A DNA stretch of 64,000 bases from Bacillota bacterium (GTDB lineage Bacteria; Bacillota; Clostridia; Christensenellales; SZUA-584). A model generated the notes under the pieces. That model was not told the DNA's origin and searched no databases. It was given only the letters and a program-made list of their open reading frames with translations. The first letter of the stretch is position 1. The number at the start of each line of letters is the position of its first letter. The position numbers and the translations under genes are program-made. Shown here one piece after another: positions 7,139 through 16,445 of this stretch. The stretch is from contig JAEYKW010000017.1 in assembly GCA_023408075.1 (NCBI GenBank), positions 62,001 through 126,000 of the forward strand, written 5' to 3'.

Positions 7139-9172
7139 TTACGCGGTGGCACCCGTGAACTGGCTGTTGTACAAATCGGCATAGAAGCCGTTTTTGTCCA
7201 TCAACTGCCCGTGCGTGCCCTGCTCGATGATTTTTCCCTCGTTCATCACGAGTATCGTCGATGCGTTGCGGATCGTCGAGAGCCGGTGCGCAATCACGAA
7301 ATTCGTGCGGCCTTTCATCAGCGCGATCATCGCGTTCTGAATATACGCCTCGGTGCGCGTGTCCACGTTGCTCGTCGCCTCGTCGAGTATCAGCACGGCC
7401 GGGTCGGCCAGCAGCGCGCGTGCGATGGTCAGCAGCTGTTTTTGGCCCGACGATATGTTGGACGCTTCCTCGTTCAGCACCGTGTCGTAGCCGTCCGGGA
7501 GCGTGCGGATAAAGTGGTCCGCGTGCGCCATCTTCGCCGCCTTCATAATCTCTTCCTCCGTCGCGCCCTCGCGGCCGTAAGCGATGTTGTCACGGATCGT
7601 GCCGCCGAACAGCCATGTATCCTGCAGCACCATGCCAAAACGCTGCCTCAAGGTCTCGCGCGGCATCGCGCTGATGTCCGCGCCATCCACGCTGATGCGC
7701 CCTTCATTCACCTCGTAGAACCGCATGAGCAGGTTCACGAGTGTGGTTTTGCCCGCGCCCGTGGGGCCTACGATGGCCACCACATCACCGGGGTTCACCT
7801 TGAGGTTCATGTCTTTGATCACCGTTTTGCCCGGATCATAGCCAAAGCTCACATGCTCAAAGTCCACAGCGCCGCGCGCCTGCGGCACTTCCGCAAGCAG
7901 CAAATCGGGCGTCATTTCGGGCTCGTCGAGCACCTCAAATACGCGCTCCGCCGCCGCGATGGTGGACTGCATCACGTTCGCAATCTGCGCCACCTGCATA
8001 ATCGGCTGCGTGAACTGGCGCGAATACGAAATGAACGCCTGCACATCGCCGATCGAAATCTGTCCGTTGATCACGAGCACACCGCCGATCACACAGACAA
8101 ACACATATGAGATGTTGCTCAGAAAGTTCATGAGCGGCATCATGATGCCCGAGAGAAACTGCGCCTTCCAGCCAACGCCGTACAGGCGCTCGTTGATACC
8201 GTTAAACTTTTCTTCGCTTTCCTCTTCCTTGCCAAACGCCTTCACGACGGTATGCGCCGAATACATCTCTTCGACATGGCCGTTGATATGCCCGATCTCC
8301 GCCTGCTGCTTTTTAAAATACTTCTGCGATTTCTTGATGACGGCGCTCGTCACGATAAAGCTCATCGGCAGCACCACGAGCGACACGAGCGTGATGATCC
8401 ACGATATCGTGAACATCATGACGATGATACCGAGCAGCATCGTGACTGCGGATATCACCTGCGACAGACTCTGTTGAAGAGATGTCGATATTGTGTCGAT
8501 ATCGTTCGTCACCCGCGAGAGAATTTCACCGTGCGTGCGCCCGTCAAAGTATTTGAGCGGCAGCTTTGCCAGCTTTGTATCCACCTCGCGCCGCATATCG
8601 TACACAATTGTCTGCGATGTTTTGGCCATCACAAACTGCAGGACAAAGCTGAACAGCGAGCTCAAGAGATACAGCCCGAGCACCGTCAAAATGATGCCGC
8701 CGACTTTCCCGAAGTCAATTGTGAGTGCTTTCGCCTCTTTAAGTTCCTGCACCGCCGGCATCGCTTTCGCCACCACATCCTTATCGGGCGAATTCATCAC
8801 AGCGCCTATCGCCTGTTCCGGCGTCAGCGTGCCGTTTTCAAGCTGCACTTTGATATCGTCCGGCAGCGCTTCTTTAAGATGCGCAAAGGCTTCACCTTGA
8901 GCCGCAACGGGCTTAAACAGCTCCGTTGTCGCCTCACCGAGCACCTTGGGGCCGAATATCGCAAACACCGTTGATATCACCGACAACACAATCACGATCA
9001 CGAGAGCCGCTTTGTGCCTTGTCAGGTATGTCATCAGGCGGCTCAATCCCGCTTTAAAATCTTTGGCCTTCTCCACGGGCATGCCGCCGCCCATTGGGCC
9101 GCCCCCCATCGGGCCGCGTCCGCGCCCGGAGCCTCTGCCCTGTTTCGCTGTATTTTGATTATCGTTGCTCAT
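7139..9172 (-). CDS. ABC exporter half-transporter, catalytically competent subunit
   Basis: A 677-residue fused permease-ATPase. It opens with a Gly/Pro/Met-rich tail (GRGRGPMGGG) before six membrane segments; between the first two is an insertion of about 80 residues predicted outside the membrane. The ATPase has Walker A GPTGAGKTT, Walker B LILDEATSN with the catalytic Glu and the switch His in IAHRLST, but a variant signature NISSGQKQ. It overlaps the upstream partner gene by four bases, forming a heterodimeric multidrug-type exporter. Confidence 0.92.
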   Translation of the reverse strand: MSNDNQNTAKQGRGSGRGRGPMGGGPMGGGMPVEKAKDFKAGLSRLMTYLTRHKAALVIVIVLSVISTVFAIFGPKVLGEATTELFKPVAAQGEAFAHLKEALPDDIKVQLENGTLTPEQAIGAVMNSPDKDVVAKAMPAVQELKEAKALTIDFGKVGGIILTVLGLYLLSSLFSFVLQFVMAKTSQTIVYDMRREVDTKLAKLPLKYFDGRTHGEILSRVTNDIDTISTSLQQSLSQVISAVTMLLGIIVMMFTISWIITLVSLVVLPMSFIVTSAVIKKSQKYFKKQQAEIGHINGHVEEMYSAHTVVKAFGKEEESEEKFNGINERLYGVGWKAQFLSGIMMPLMNFLSNISYVFVCVIGGVLVINGQISIGDVQAFISYSRQFTQPIMQVAQIANVMQSTIAAAERVFEVLDEPEMTPDLLLAEVPQARGAVDFEHVSFGYDPGKTVIKDMNLKVNPGDVVAIVGPTGAGKTTLVNLLMRFYEVNEGRISVDGADISAMPRETLRQRFGMVLQDTWLFGGTIRDNIAYGREGATEEEIMKAAKMAHADHFIRTLPDGYDTVLNEEASNISSGQKQLLTIARALLADPAVLILDEATSNVDTRTEAYIQNAMIALMKGRTNFVIAHRLSTIRNASTILVMNEGKIIEQGTHGQLMDKNGFYADLYNSQFTGATA

Positions 9173-10896
9173 GCGAGTTCCTCCACTGAGAGCTGCGATT
9201 CCACGATCTCCCGGTAAGTGCCGCAGCTTTGCATCAGTTCCCGGTGTGTGCCCTGGCCGACCAGTTGGCCTTCGTCGAGCACAAGTATGCTGTCGGCGTT
9301 CATTACGGTGCTGACGCGCTGTGCCACAATCAACACACTCGCTTCCTTCACTTCAGAGGCGAGCGCCTGCCTTAGCTTCGCATCCGTTTTAAAATCGAGC
9401 GCCGAAAAACTGTCGTCAAAAATATACACCTCGGGCTTCCTGATCAGTGCGCGCGCAATCGAAAGCCGCTGCTTCTGCCCGCCCGAGAAATTCATGCCGT
9501 CCTGCGCCACCGCAGCCTCCACGCCGCCCTCGAGCGTGCTGACGAACTCTTCCGCCTGCGCGATGGAAAGCGCTTTTTGCATCTCTTCCGGCGTTGCTTC
9601 GGGGAGCCCGAACCTTAAGTTGTCGGCAATCGTGCCGCTCACCAGGCTCGCCTTCTGCGGCACAAAGCCGATCTTTTCGCGCAGCGCAGCCTGCGGGTAA
9701 TCGCGTACATCCACGCCGTCCAAAAGAATCTGGCCGTTCGATACGTCATAAAACCGGGGGATCAGCTTGATCAGCGTCGATTTACCCGAACCCGTACCGC
9801 CGATTATGGCCGTGACCTGCCCGGGCTTTGATTCAAAACTGATGTCAGTCAGCACCGGGTCTTTGGCTCCCTCATAGCTGAAGCTCACATTCTTAAACGC
9901 CACATGGCCATGCAGCACCGTCTGCGGTGCAGTGCTCGCTTTATCGGTAATAGACGGCTTCATGCTGAGCACTTCGTTGATACGGTCGGCCGATGCGGAC
10001 GCGCGCGGCAGCATCACAAACATCATCGTCGCCATGATGACCGCAAACATCACCTGCATCACGTACTGCTGGAACGCCATGAGCTGCCCCACCTGAACGT
10101 CGCCGCTGTTCACGCGAATACCGCCGAACCAAATAACCGCGACTGTCGCAAGGTTTAATACCATCATGATCGCCGGGAACATGACCGCCATCCAACGGTA
10201 TACTTTAATCGATGTATCTGTCAGATCCTTGTTCGCTTCATCAAAGCGCCCCTGTTCATGGCTCGTTTTGTTAAACGCGCGGATCACGCGGATGCCTGTG
10301 AGGCCCTCGCGCAGCACGAGGTTCACCCGGTCTACCTTCTTTTGCAGCGATTTGAACAGCGGCAGAGCTTTGCCCGCCACCACGAGTATGAACGCCGACA
10401 TCAGCACGATCGCGGCCACAATGATCCACGAAAGGCCGGTGCCTTCCCTGACCGCCATGATGATGCCACCGACACACATGATGGGGGCCATCAGCAGCAT
10501 GCTGAGTATCATCACCATCGCGTTCATTATCTGCGTGACGTCGTTCGTTGAGCGCGTGATCAGCGATGCCGTGCCGATCTTGTCAAACTCATTCATCGAG
10601 TAATTCGTGACGGTTTTGAAAATGTCGGCGCGCAGGTCGCGCGCAAACCCCACCGACACCTGCGAGCTGTAGAGGCGCGCGATCACGGTGCAGGCGGTAA
10701 CCACGAGCGAAAATCCGAGCATAATGAGCCCCGTCTGTATGATGAGCCCTATATCCTTGCCCACCACACCTTTGTCCACGATGTCGGACATCAGATCCGG
10801 CAGATACAGCTGGCTGATCGACTGCCCCGCCGTCAGCAGCACCACCAAAATCGCCGGCCATTTGTAAGGCCGCATGTATTTGAATAATTTTCTCAT
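9169..10896 (-). CDS. ABC exporter half-transporter, degenerate-site subunit
   Basis: A 575-residue permease-ATPase. Walker A is GGTGSGKST and the signature is the canonical MNFSGGQKQ, but Walker B reads YIFDDSFSALD (Asp replaces the catalytic Glu) and the switch region reads VAQRVST (Gln replaces His). This is the asymmetry known from TM287/288-type heterodimers, in which one ATP site is inactive. Together with the 677-residue partner it should form one working site. The start overlaps the TetR stop (ATGA). Confidence 0.92.
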   Translation of the reverse strand: MRKLFKYMRPYKWPAILVVLLTAGQSISQLYLPDLMSDIVDKGVVGKDIGLIIQTGLIMLGFSLVVTACTVIARLYSSQVSVGFARDLRADIFKTVTNYSMNEFDKIGTASLITRSTNDVTQIMNAMVMILSMLLMAPIMCVGGIIMAVREGTGLSWIIVAAIVLMSAFILVVAGKALPLFKSLQKKVDRVNLVLREGLTGIRVIRAFNKTSHEQGRFDEANKDLTDTSIKVYRWMAVMFPAIMMVLNLATVAVIWFGGIRVNSGDVQVGQLMAFQQYVMQVMFAVIMATMMFVMLPRASASADRINEVLSMKPSITDKASTAPQTVLHGHVAFKNVSFSYEGAKDPVLTDISFESKPGQVTAIIGGTGSGKSTLIKLIPRFYDVSNGQILLDGVDVRDYPQAALREKIGFVPQKASLVSGTIADNLRFGLPEATPEEMQKALSIAQAEEFVSTLEGGVEAAVAQDGMNFSGGQKQRLSIARALIRKPEVYIFDDSFSALDFKTDAKLRQALASEVKEASVLIVAQRVSTVMNADSILVLDEGQLVGQGTHRELMQSCGTYREIVESQLSVEELA

Positions 10897-11480
10897 AAAT
10901 TGTCCTTCCCTGACTCTGTACTCAAAACTCTGATGACCTGATTGAGCATCCAGTTAAAATACGTATCGTCATTCTCAATCTGCCCAACCGTCATCACATC
11001 TTTCATGATGCTGCCCGTGATATTCGTCATGAAGAATTTCATGGCCATATCGGGCGGTACACTGAGCGCACCCGAGCTTCTCATCGCGTTGAAATACGCG
11101 AGCAAGCTCGCTTGCATATGATGTTCTTTGATTCTCATGTCCTTCTCGGGCACCGAATCTCTGATTTTGTCGCGCATGATCATGCGGATCATGGGTGCAT
11201 TCTTTCTGAAATTGTCACGCGTCTCGCGGGCAATGTGTTTGAGATCGCGCTCAAGATCATATGTCACGCCGTTTTTCAGATATTCCTCCAGCGTGTAAGG
11301 ATGCAGGCAGCTGTGCAGCGTTTCGTTAAACAGCGCCCGCTTGGTCGGGAAATGCCGGAACAATGTAACCTCGCTCACGCCGGCAAGCTCGGCGATATCC
11401 TTGGTCGTCGCTGCGGCGAATCCGCGCTTTTCAAACAGCTCCCGCGCTGCCGCTAAGATATTGCTCCGTGTATCCTTCAT
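10893..11480 (-). CDS. TetR/AcrR family transcriptional regulator
   Basis: A 195-residue regulator with the N-terminal helix-turn-helix ILAAARELFEKRGFAAAT, IAELAGVSEVTLFRHFPTK, and a variable ligand domain. It is the first gene of the operon with the two ABC exporter genes and is preceded by a 16-bp palindrome. By analogy with AcrR/TtgR-type regulators it should repress the exporter until a drug or other ligand binds. Confidence 0.92.
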   Translation of the reverse strand: MKDTRSNILAAARELFEKRGFAAATTKDIAELAGVSEVTLFRHFPTKRALFNETLHSCLHPYTLEEYLKNGVTYDLERDLKHIARETRDNFRKNAPMIRMIMRDKIRDSVPEKDMRIKEHHMQASLLAYFNAMRSSGALSVPPDMAMKFFMTNITGSIMKDVMTVGQIENDDTYFNWMLNQVIRVLSTESGKDNL

Positions 11481-11518
11481 TGGCTCCCCTCCTTTGTGTT
11501 GTAAACTGCAAACTTTTT

Positions 11519-11534
11519 AAGTAAGTACTTACTT
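11519..11534. promoter_or_regulatory. TetR operator palindrome
   Basis: AAGTAAGTACTTACTT is a perfect 16-bp palindrome located 39 bases before the TetR start. The size, perfect symmetry and position fit an autoregulatory TetR site. Confidence 0.7.
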
Positions 11535-11647
11535 TCGTTTGTTCACTATACGCTTGGACAATTCGGTTGTCAATTACGATAATGATTGTTCACATTTATT
11601 TCAAACTTTATTTACCTGATAAATGTAAGAGTCCCTCATACGACCGG

Positions 11648-11676
11648 TTGCGGCTTCGGGCGTAAAACACTATAAT
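11648..11676 (+). promoter_or_regulatory. apbE promoter
   Basis: TTGCGG (11648-11653), a 17-base spacer and a perfect TATAAT (11671-11676). The predicted start falls at about 11683, one base before the ATG at 11684, so the transcript would have almost no leader. Confidence 0.65.
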
Positions 11677-11683
11677 AAAAGGC

Positions 11684-12691
11684 ATGAAAAAAAGGATTAC
11701 TGCCTGTCTTGTGCTGACGGCAGCCATGATGCTGTTCATCGGCGCGTGTGCGCCTGCCGAAAAAACGAGCGAGACATTCGCGCTCGACACGATATGCACA
11801 CAGCAGGTCACCGGCGTTAATGCGGACGCGGCCATCGGCGAGGTGAATGAAATGCTCTCGCGCATCACAAAAGAATTTTCCACGAAGGCAGGCTCGTATA
11901 TTTACGAAGTCAACCAAAGCGCGCAAAAGGGAGCCAGAGTCAGCGGAGAGGCGGCGCAGCTCATTTCGGATGCGCTGCGTTTCGCCGCCGATACGGACGG
12001 CGCTTTCGACCCGGCTATCGGCGCACTGTCTTCGCTATGGAACATATCGGAGAACCCGCGCGTCCCGTCGCAGGGTGAAATTGATACCGCGCTGCCTCTC
12101 GTCAATTTCCGCGATGTCACGGTGGACGGCAGCACCGTCACGCTTAAAAAAAGCGGCATGCAGCTGGACCTCGGCGGTATCGGCAAAGGGTATGCGGCCG
12201 ACCTCGCGGTGCAAATTTACAAGAAGCACGGCATCGACAGCGCGATTGTCAATCTCGGCGGTAACGTCTACGTCTACGGCGACAAGCAGGACGACAGCGA
12301 TTACCGGATCGGCCTGCGAGACCCGCTCGGCACCGAAAACGACTATGCGGCCATTATACCCGCAAAAAATACGTCGGTGGTCACCTCGGGCGTTTATGAG
12401 CGTTTTTTTGAAAGCGGCGGCAAAACATACCATCACCTGCTCGACCCCAAAACGGGGTATCCCGCAGACAACGATCTGCTTGCCGTCACCGTGGTCTGTG
12501 AAAGCAGCACCGAAGCGGATGCACTGTCCACCGCGCTTTTTGTGATGGGGCTTCAGGCCGGCCTTGAATATGCGGAGCAAACCTCAGGTGTGGAAGCCGT
12601 GTTTTTTGCGGATGACCAGAGCATTTACGCCACAAGCGGACTGGAGGATAAAATAGAAATTACCAATGAAGCATATACTCTCAAAAGCTGA
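11684..12691 (+). CDS. apbE: FAD:protein FMN transferase, lipoprotein
   Basis: A 335-residue ApbE. A lipoprotein signal (KRITACLVLTAAMMLFIGAC) anchors it outside the membrane. ApbE attaches FMN to Thr/Ser of extracytoplasmic redox proteins using FAD and Mg. Family landmarks include FDPAIGALSSLWN, LDLGGIGKGYAAD, AIVNLGGNVYVYG, VTSGVYERFFE and HHLLDPKTGYPA. It is followed, with overlap, by a NusG-II domain gene and a Gx transporter gene. No FMN-binding substrate protein is encoded in this window. Confidence 0.95.
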   Translation: MKKRITACLVLTAAMMLFIGACAPAEKTSETFALDTICTQQVTGVNADAAIGEVNEMLSRITKEFSTKAGSYIYEVNQSAQKGARVSGEAAQLISDALRFAADTDGAFDPAIGALSSLWNISENPRVPSQGEIDTALPLVNFRDVTVDGSTVTLKKSGMQLDLGGIGKGYAADLAVQIYKKHGIDSAIVNLGGNVYVYGDKQDDSDYRIGLRDPLGTENDYAAIIPAKNTSVVTSGVYERFFESGGKTYHHLLDPKTGYPADNDLLAVTVVCESSTEADALSTALFVMGLQAGLEYAEQTSGVEAVFFADDQSIYATSGLEDKIEITNEAYTLKS

Positions 12692-13019
12692 CATCATATT
12701 ATTTATCATCATCGTCGCAATCGCCATAACGGGCATCCTTTTGCTGTCCGGCAGCGGCAGCGCGCAAACGGCTTTGATCCGAGTGGATGGCCAGATCGTG
12801 AGGGAAGTCAAGCTCGATGTGGATCAATCGTTCTGGGTGGGCGATGTCCGTTTTGAAATCAAAAACGGCGCAATCGCTTTTGTCGAATCCGATTGCCCCG
12901 GCAAAGAATGCATCCATGCGGGGTGGCTTTCGTCTCCGGGCAGCAGCATGGCCTGCCTGCCGAACAAAGTCTCCGTCACGCTCACAGGGGAAAGCGAGGT
13001 GGATGTAATTGCGGAATAA
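12666..13019 (+). CDS. NusG domain II-containing protein
   Basis: A 117-residue protein with an N-terminal membrane anchor (residues about 8-30) and an exported domain related to domain II of NusG: IRVDGQIVREVKLD, then CPGKECIHAGWLSSPGSSMACLPN. Three cysteines (in CPGKEC and MACLP) could form disulfides or ligate metal. The start lies inside the end of apbE (26-nt overlap). Such genes are commonly found beside apbE and Gx transporter genes; a role in flavinylation or envelope redox chemistry is an inference. Confidence 0.85.
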   Translation: MKHILSKADIILFIIIVAIAITGILLLSGSGSAQTALIRVDGQIVREVKLDVDQSFWVGDVRFEIKNGAIAFVESDCPGKECIHAGWLSSPGSSMACLPNKVSVTLTGESEVDVIAE

Positions 13020-13539
13020 GATGACGCCCCGCCGTGTTGCGCTGCTCGGCGCACTGCTCGCCATATCACTCGTGCTCTCGGTTGTGGAAAGCATGCTGGG
13101 CGCGCTCGTGCCGCTGCCCATCCCCGGCGTGAAGCTCGGCCTCGCCAACATCATTTCGATGTTTCTGCTCAGCTATTTTTCGCTGCCCGCCGCGCTGACG
13201 GTGGGCCTGCTGCGGTCGCTGCTCGCATCATTCTTCACGGGCGGGTTTGGCATGTTCCTGTATTCGGCGCCGGGCGTGCTTTTAAGCGTGCTGACGATGT
13301 ATGCCGCGATGAAAGCGGTGAAGCCGCTGACCATCGTCGGTATATCGATGATCGGCGCGTGTACGCACAACCTCATGCAGGTCTGCGTCGCCGTGCTGCT
13401 GACGGGAGAAGTGCGGCTGTTCTATTACGCGTTTATACTGCTGATCATCGGCGCCGTCTCGGGTACGATTACCGGCATTGTGGCGCACGCTGTTTTCCCG
13501 AGAGCCGCGGGCGCATTGAAGCTGCAAACACACAGATAA
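13009..13539 (+). CDS. Gx transporter family protein (HepS component I-like)
   Basis: A 176-residue membrane protein with five or six helices. LGALLAISLVLSVVE, LPIPGVKLGLANI and LRSLLASFFTG are typical of the family annotated as heptaprenyl diphosphate synthase component I, which resembles ECF substrate-binding subunits. I chose TTG 13009 because GAGGTGG lies six bases upstream; an ATG at 13021 has no ribosome site at normal distance. The gene overlaps the NusG-II gene and probably acts with apbE. Confidence 0.85.
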   Translation: MRNKMTPRRVALLGALLAISLVLSVVESMLGALVPLPIPGVKLGLANIISMFLLSYFSLPAALTVGLLRSLLASFFTGGFGMFLYSAPGVLLSVLTMYAAMKAVKPLTIVGISMIGACTHNLMQVCVAVLLTGEVRLFYYAFILLIIGAVSGTITGIVAHAVFPRAAGALKLQTHR

Positions 13540-13566
13540 TAATAAAAGTGATACGGAGATGCTGTT

Positions 13567-14262
13567 ATGTTTCATTTCGCAAATAATTACTATATGGACT
13601 GGACGATATTCCTGATCATTCCCGGCATCATCGTGGCGATGTGGGCCCAGTCCAAGGTGAACCGCGCATACCAGACGTATTCCAAAATACCGGTCAGAAG
13701 CGGCATCACGGGCCGTGAAGCGGCTTCGCGCATACTCGCGGCCAACGGCGTCAATAACGTCGAGATCGTTCCGACAAGCGGCAGGCTGTCAGACAACTAC
13801 AACCCGCGCAAGAAAACGCTGAACCTGTCCGAAAACAACTATTCGGGCAGTTCCGTGGCCGCTGTGGCTGTCGCGGCGCATGAATCAGGCCACGCGATTC
13901 AGCACAGCACGGGGTACTTGGCGCTGAACCTGCGCAGCGCCATCGCGCCCGTCGTGAGCGCCGCGTCGTATCTGCTTTGGCCGATACTGATACTCGGGCT
14001 GATGATGGGCTTTGCACAAACGATCAATATCGCTGTGTACATCTTCCTTGCCATTTTCATATTTCAGCTGATCACACTGCCTGTGGAATACAACGCGTCC
14101 CGACGCGCGTTGGCCGCAATACAGGCACAAAACGTGCTGACGGACGAAGAGCAGTACGGCGCGAAAAAAATGCTCGAAGCGGCGGCGCTGACCTATGTGG
14201 CCGCCACGCTGGTCGCGCTGCTCAATGTGCTGCGCTTCACCATGCTTTCCCGGCGCAGATAA
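13567..14262 (+). CDS. Zinc metallopeptidase, YugP family
   Basis: A 231-residue membrane peptidase. HESGHAIQH near residue 104 is the HExxH zinc motif, with ARRALAAI-like helices behind it, and three or four membrane segments surround it. The N-terminal part (WAQSKVNRAYQTYSKI, GREAASRIL) is the usual lead of this family. The cellular substrate is unknown. It follows the Gx transporter gene by 27 bases. Confidence 0.88.
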   Translation: MFHFANNYYMDWTIFLIIPGIIVAMWAQSKVNRAYQTYSKIPVRSGITGREAASRILAANGVNNVEIVPTSGRLSDNYNPRKKTLNLSENNYSGSSVAAVAVAAHESGHAIQHSTGYLALNLRSAIAPVVSAASYLLWPILILGLMMGFAQTINIAVYIFLAIFIFQLITLPVEYNASRRALAAIQAQNVLTDEEQYGAKKMLEAAALTYVAATLVALLNVLRFTMLSRRR

Positions 14263-14281
14263 GAAATTAGCTTTTTCGATA

Positions 14282-14310
14282 TTGTGATTTGCCCAAATAA
14301 ACACTATAAT
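14282..14310 (+). promoter_or_regulatory. Transketolase promoter
   Basis: TTGTGA (14282-14287), a 17-base spacer and TATAAT (14305-14310). The predicted start near 14317 leaves a 72-base leader before the ATG at 14389 and rules out in-frame starts upstream. Confidence 0.7.
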
Positions 14311-14388
14311 GGGTCTGATATGTTCGAAACGAACGAAAATATTACGAAACTCACGGTTTATCCGTATAATATTCTTGAGGAGGACATT

Positions 14389-16371
14389 ATGATCAACGTG
14401 GACAAGCTGTCCGTCAACACCATCCGCATACTGGCTGTTGAGGGCGTACAGAAAGCAAACAGCGGCCATCCCGGCCTGCCCCTTGGTGCTGCTCCCATGG
14501 CGTATACGCTTTGGGCCAAGCATTTGAAACACAACCCCAAAAACCCGTCTTGGGCGGACAGAGACCGCTTCGTGCTCTCAGCCGGCCATGGCTCGATGCT
14601 GCTTTACGCATTGCTGCACACCTTCGGCTATGAGGACGCGACCATCGAAGAGCTCAAGAACTTCCGTCAATACGGCTCCAAAACGGCGGGCCACCCCGAA
14701 TACGGCCACATCAGAGGTATTGAGACGACCACCGGCCCGCTCGGACAGGGCATTGCGAACGCCGTCGGTATGGCGATGGCCGAAGCGCATCTCGCCGCGA
14801 TGTTCAACAAAGACGGTTACAACGTGGTTGACCATTATACATACACGCTGTCGGGCGACGGCTGCCTCATGGAAGGCGTTGCGTCCGAAGCCTGTTCGCT
14901 TGCGGGCACATTGAAGCTCGGCAAGCTGATTCTGCTTTACGACCGCAACAAGATCACGATTGAGGGCGAGACGGACTTCGCGTTTGACGAGGACGTCGCG
15001 AAGCGTTTTGATGCGTACGGCTGGCAGGTGCTGAATGTGGAAAACGGCAATGAAGATCTGGACAGCATCGACAAAGCGATTGCCGCCGCGAAAGCGGAAA
15101 CGGGCAAGCCGTCCATCATCATCATCAATACGGCCATCGGCTACGGCTGCCCCGCCGTGCAGGGCAAAGCCTCGTGCCACGGCTCACCGCTCGGCGACGA
15201 GAACATCGGTGTTCTCAAAGAGACGCTCGGCTGGACATACAAAGAAAGCTTCTTTGTGCCGGACGAAGTGAAGGCCGAAGCCGACAAGCGCCAGAAGGCC
15301 TACACCGAAGCGGAAGAAAAATGGAACAAGCTGTTCGCGGACTATTGCGCGAAGTTCCCCGATATGGCCGAGCTTTGGAAGCAGTGCTTCAGCCCGGTAG
15401 CCGAAAGCATACTGAGCGACAAGTCGCTTTATGACTTTGACAAGCCGCTGGCCACGCGCCAGTCTTCGGGCGTCATGCTGAACCGCCTTGCCGAGAAGCT
15501 GCCCGGCCTGTTCGGCGGCAGCGCCGACCTTGGCCCCTCCAACGTCTCGGTAATTAAGGGCCAGCCGTATTTCGCGCCCGATTGCCCCGAGGGCAGCAAC
15601 ATCCATTACGGCATCCGCGAATTCGCGATGGCGGCGATTGCGAACGGCCTTGCGCTGCATGGCGGCGTGATTCCGTATGTGGCCACATTCTTCGTATTTA
15701 CCGACTATTTAAAGAACGCGGTGCGCATGTCCGCACTCATGGGCCTGCCCGTGATCTATGTGATGACGCACGACAGCATCGGCGTGGGCGAAGACGGCCC
15801 GACGCACCAGCCCATCGAGCAGCTGGCCTGCATGCGCGCCACACCCAACACCTATATGTGGCGTCCCGCCGATTCCAAGGAAACGGCAGCGGCCTATATC
15901 TCCGCGCTGACAGCCACCGGCCCGTCCGTGATTGCGCTCTCGCGCCAGACACTACCGCTTTATGCCGAGTCCGGCGATGCCGCGCTCAAGGGCGGCTACG
16001 TCTTAAAGGACTTCGGTGCGGAGCCGTCGGTGATTCTCATCGGCACGGGCAGCGAAGTCGAGATCTGCTACAAAGCAGGCCAGAAGCTGTTTGACGAGGG
16101 CATCAGCGCGCGCGTGGTTTCCATGCCGTGTGTGGATGTGTTCGAGGAACAGAGCGACACTTACAAGCAGAGCGTGCTGCCGAGCTCGCTCGACAAGCGC
16201 GTGATTGTGGAAGCGGCGGCATCGTTCGGCTGGCACAAGTATGCGGCGGGCGGCACCATCGTTGCGCTCGACCGTTTCGGCGCGTCCGGCCCCGCTCCGA
16301 AGCTCTATGAAGCCTTTGGCCTCACTGTGGACAACGTGGCGCAAAAAGCCATTGAAGTGCTTGGCAAATAA
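14389..16371 (+). CDS. tkt: Transketolase
   Basis: A 660-residue full-length transketolase of the pentose phosphate pathway, moving two-carbon units with thiamine diphosphate. The start is set by GAGGAGG nine bases before ATG 14389. Landmarks are NSGHPGLPLGAAP, the ThDP motif LSGDGCLMEG with downstream NKITIEG, REFAMAAIANGLALHGG with the catalytic Glu of the Pyr domain, and DSIGVGEDGPTHQPIEQL. It has its own promoter and terminator and is monocistronic. Confidence 0.97.
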   Translation: MINVDKLSVNTIRILAVEGVQKANSGHPGLPLGAAPMAYTLWAKHLKHNPKNPSWADRDRFVLSAGHGSMLLYALLHTFGYEDATIEELKNFRQYGSKTAGHPEYGHIRGIETTTGPLGQGIANAVGMAMAEAHLAAMFNKDGYNVVDHYTYTLSGDGCLMEGVASEACSLAGTLKLGKLILLYDRNKITIEGETDFAFDEDVAKRFDAYGWQVLNVENGNEDLDSIDKAIAAAKAETGKPSIIIINTAIGYGCPAVQGKASCHGSPLGDENIGVLKETLGWTYKESFFVPDEVKAEADKRQKAYTEAEEKWNKLFADYCAKFPDMAELWKQCFSPVAESILSDKSLYDFDKPLATRQSSGVMLNRLAEKLPGLFGGSADLGPSNVSVIKGQPYFAPDCPEGSNIHYGIREFAMAAIANGLALHGGVIPYVATFFVFTDYLKNAVRMSALMGLPVIYVMTHDSIGVGEDGPTHQPIEQLACMRATPNTYMWRPADSKETAAAYISALTATGPSVIALSRQTLPLYAESGDAALKGGYVLKDFGAEPSVILIGTGSEVEICYKAGQKLFDEGISARVVSMPCVDVFEEQSDTYKQSVLPSSLDKRVIVEAAASFGWHKYAAGGTIVALDRFGASGPAPKLYEAFGLTVDNVAQKAIEVLGK

Positions 16372-16387
16372 GCTCATTAACGCACGA

Positions 16388-16417
16388 AAGCCTTCGGCAA
16401 ACGCCGAAGGCTTTTTT
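16388..16417 (+). terminator. Transketolase terminator
   Basis: AAGCCTTCGGC pairs with GCCGAAGGCTT and a T run follows, 17 bases after the tkt stop codon. Confidence 0.9.
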
Positions 16418-16445
16418 CGGTTCGTCATAATGTCCTATAAGTTTA

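Noticed and set aside
6992..8110. Long plus-strand open frame of 372 codons
   Set aside because: It is antisense to the ABC exporter gene, is rich in His/Arg, and has no family-like motif; a shadow of a GC-rich coding region.
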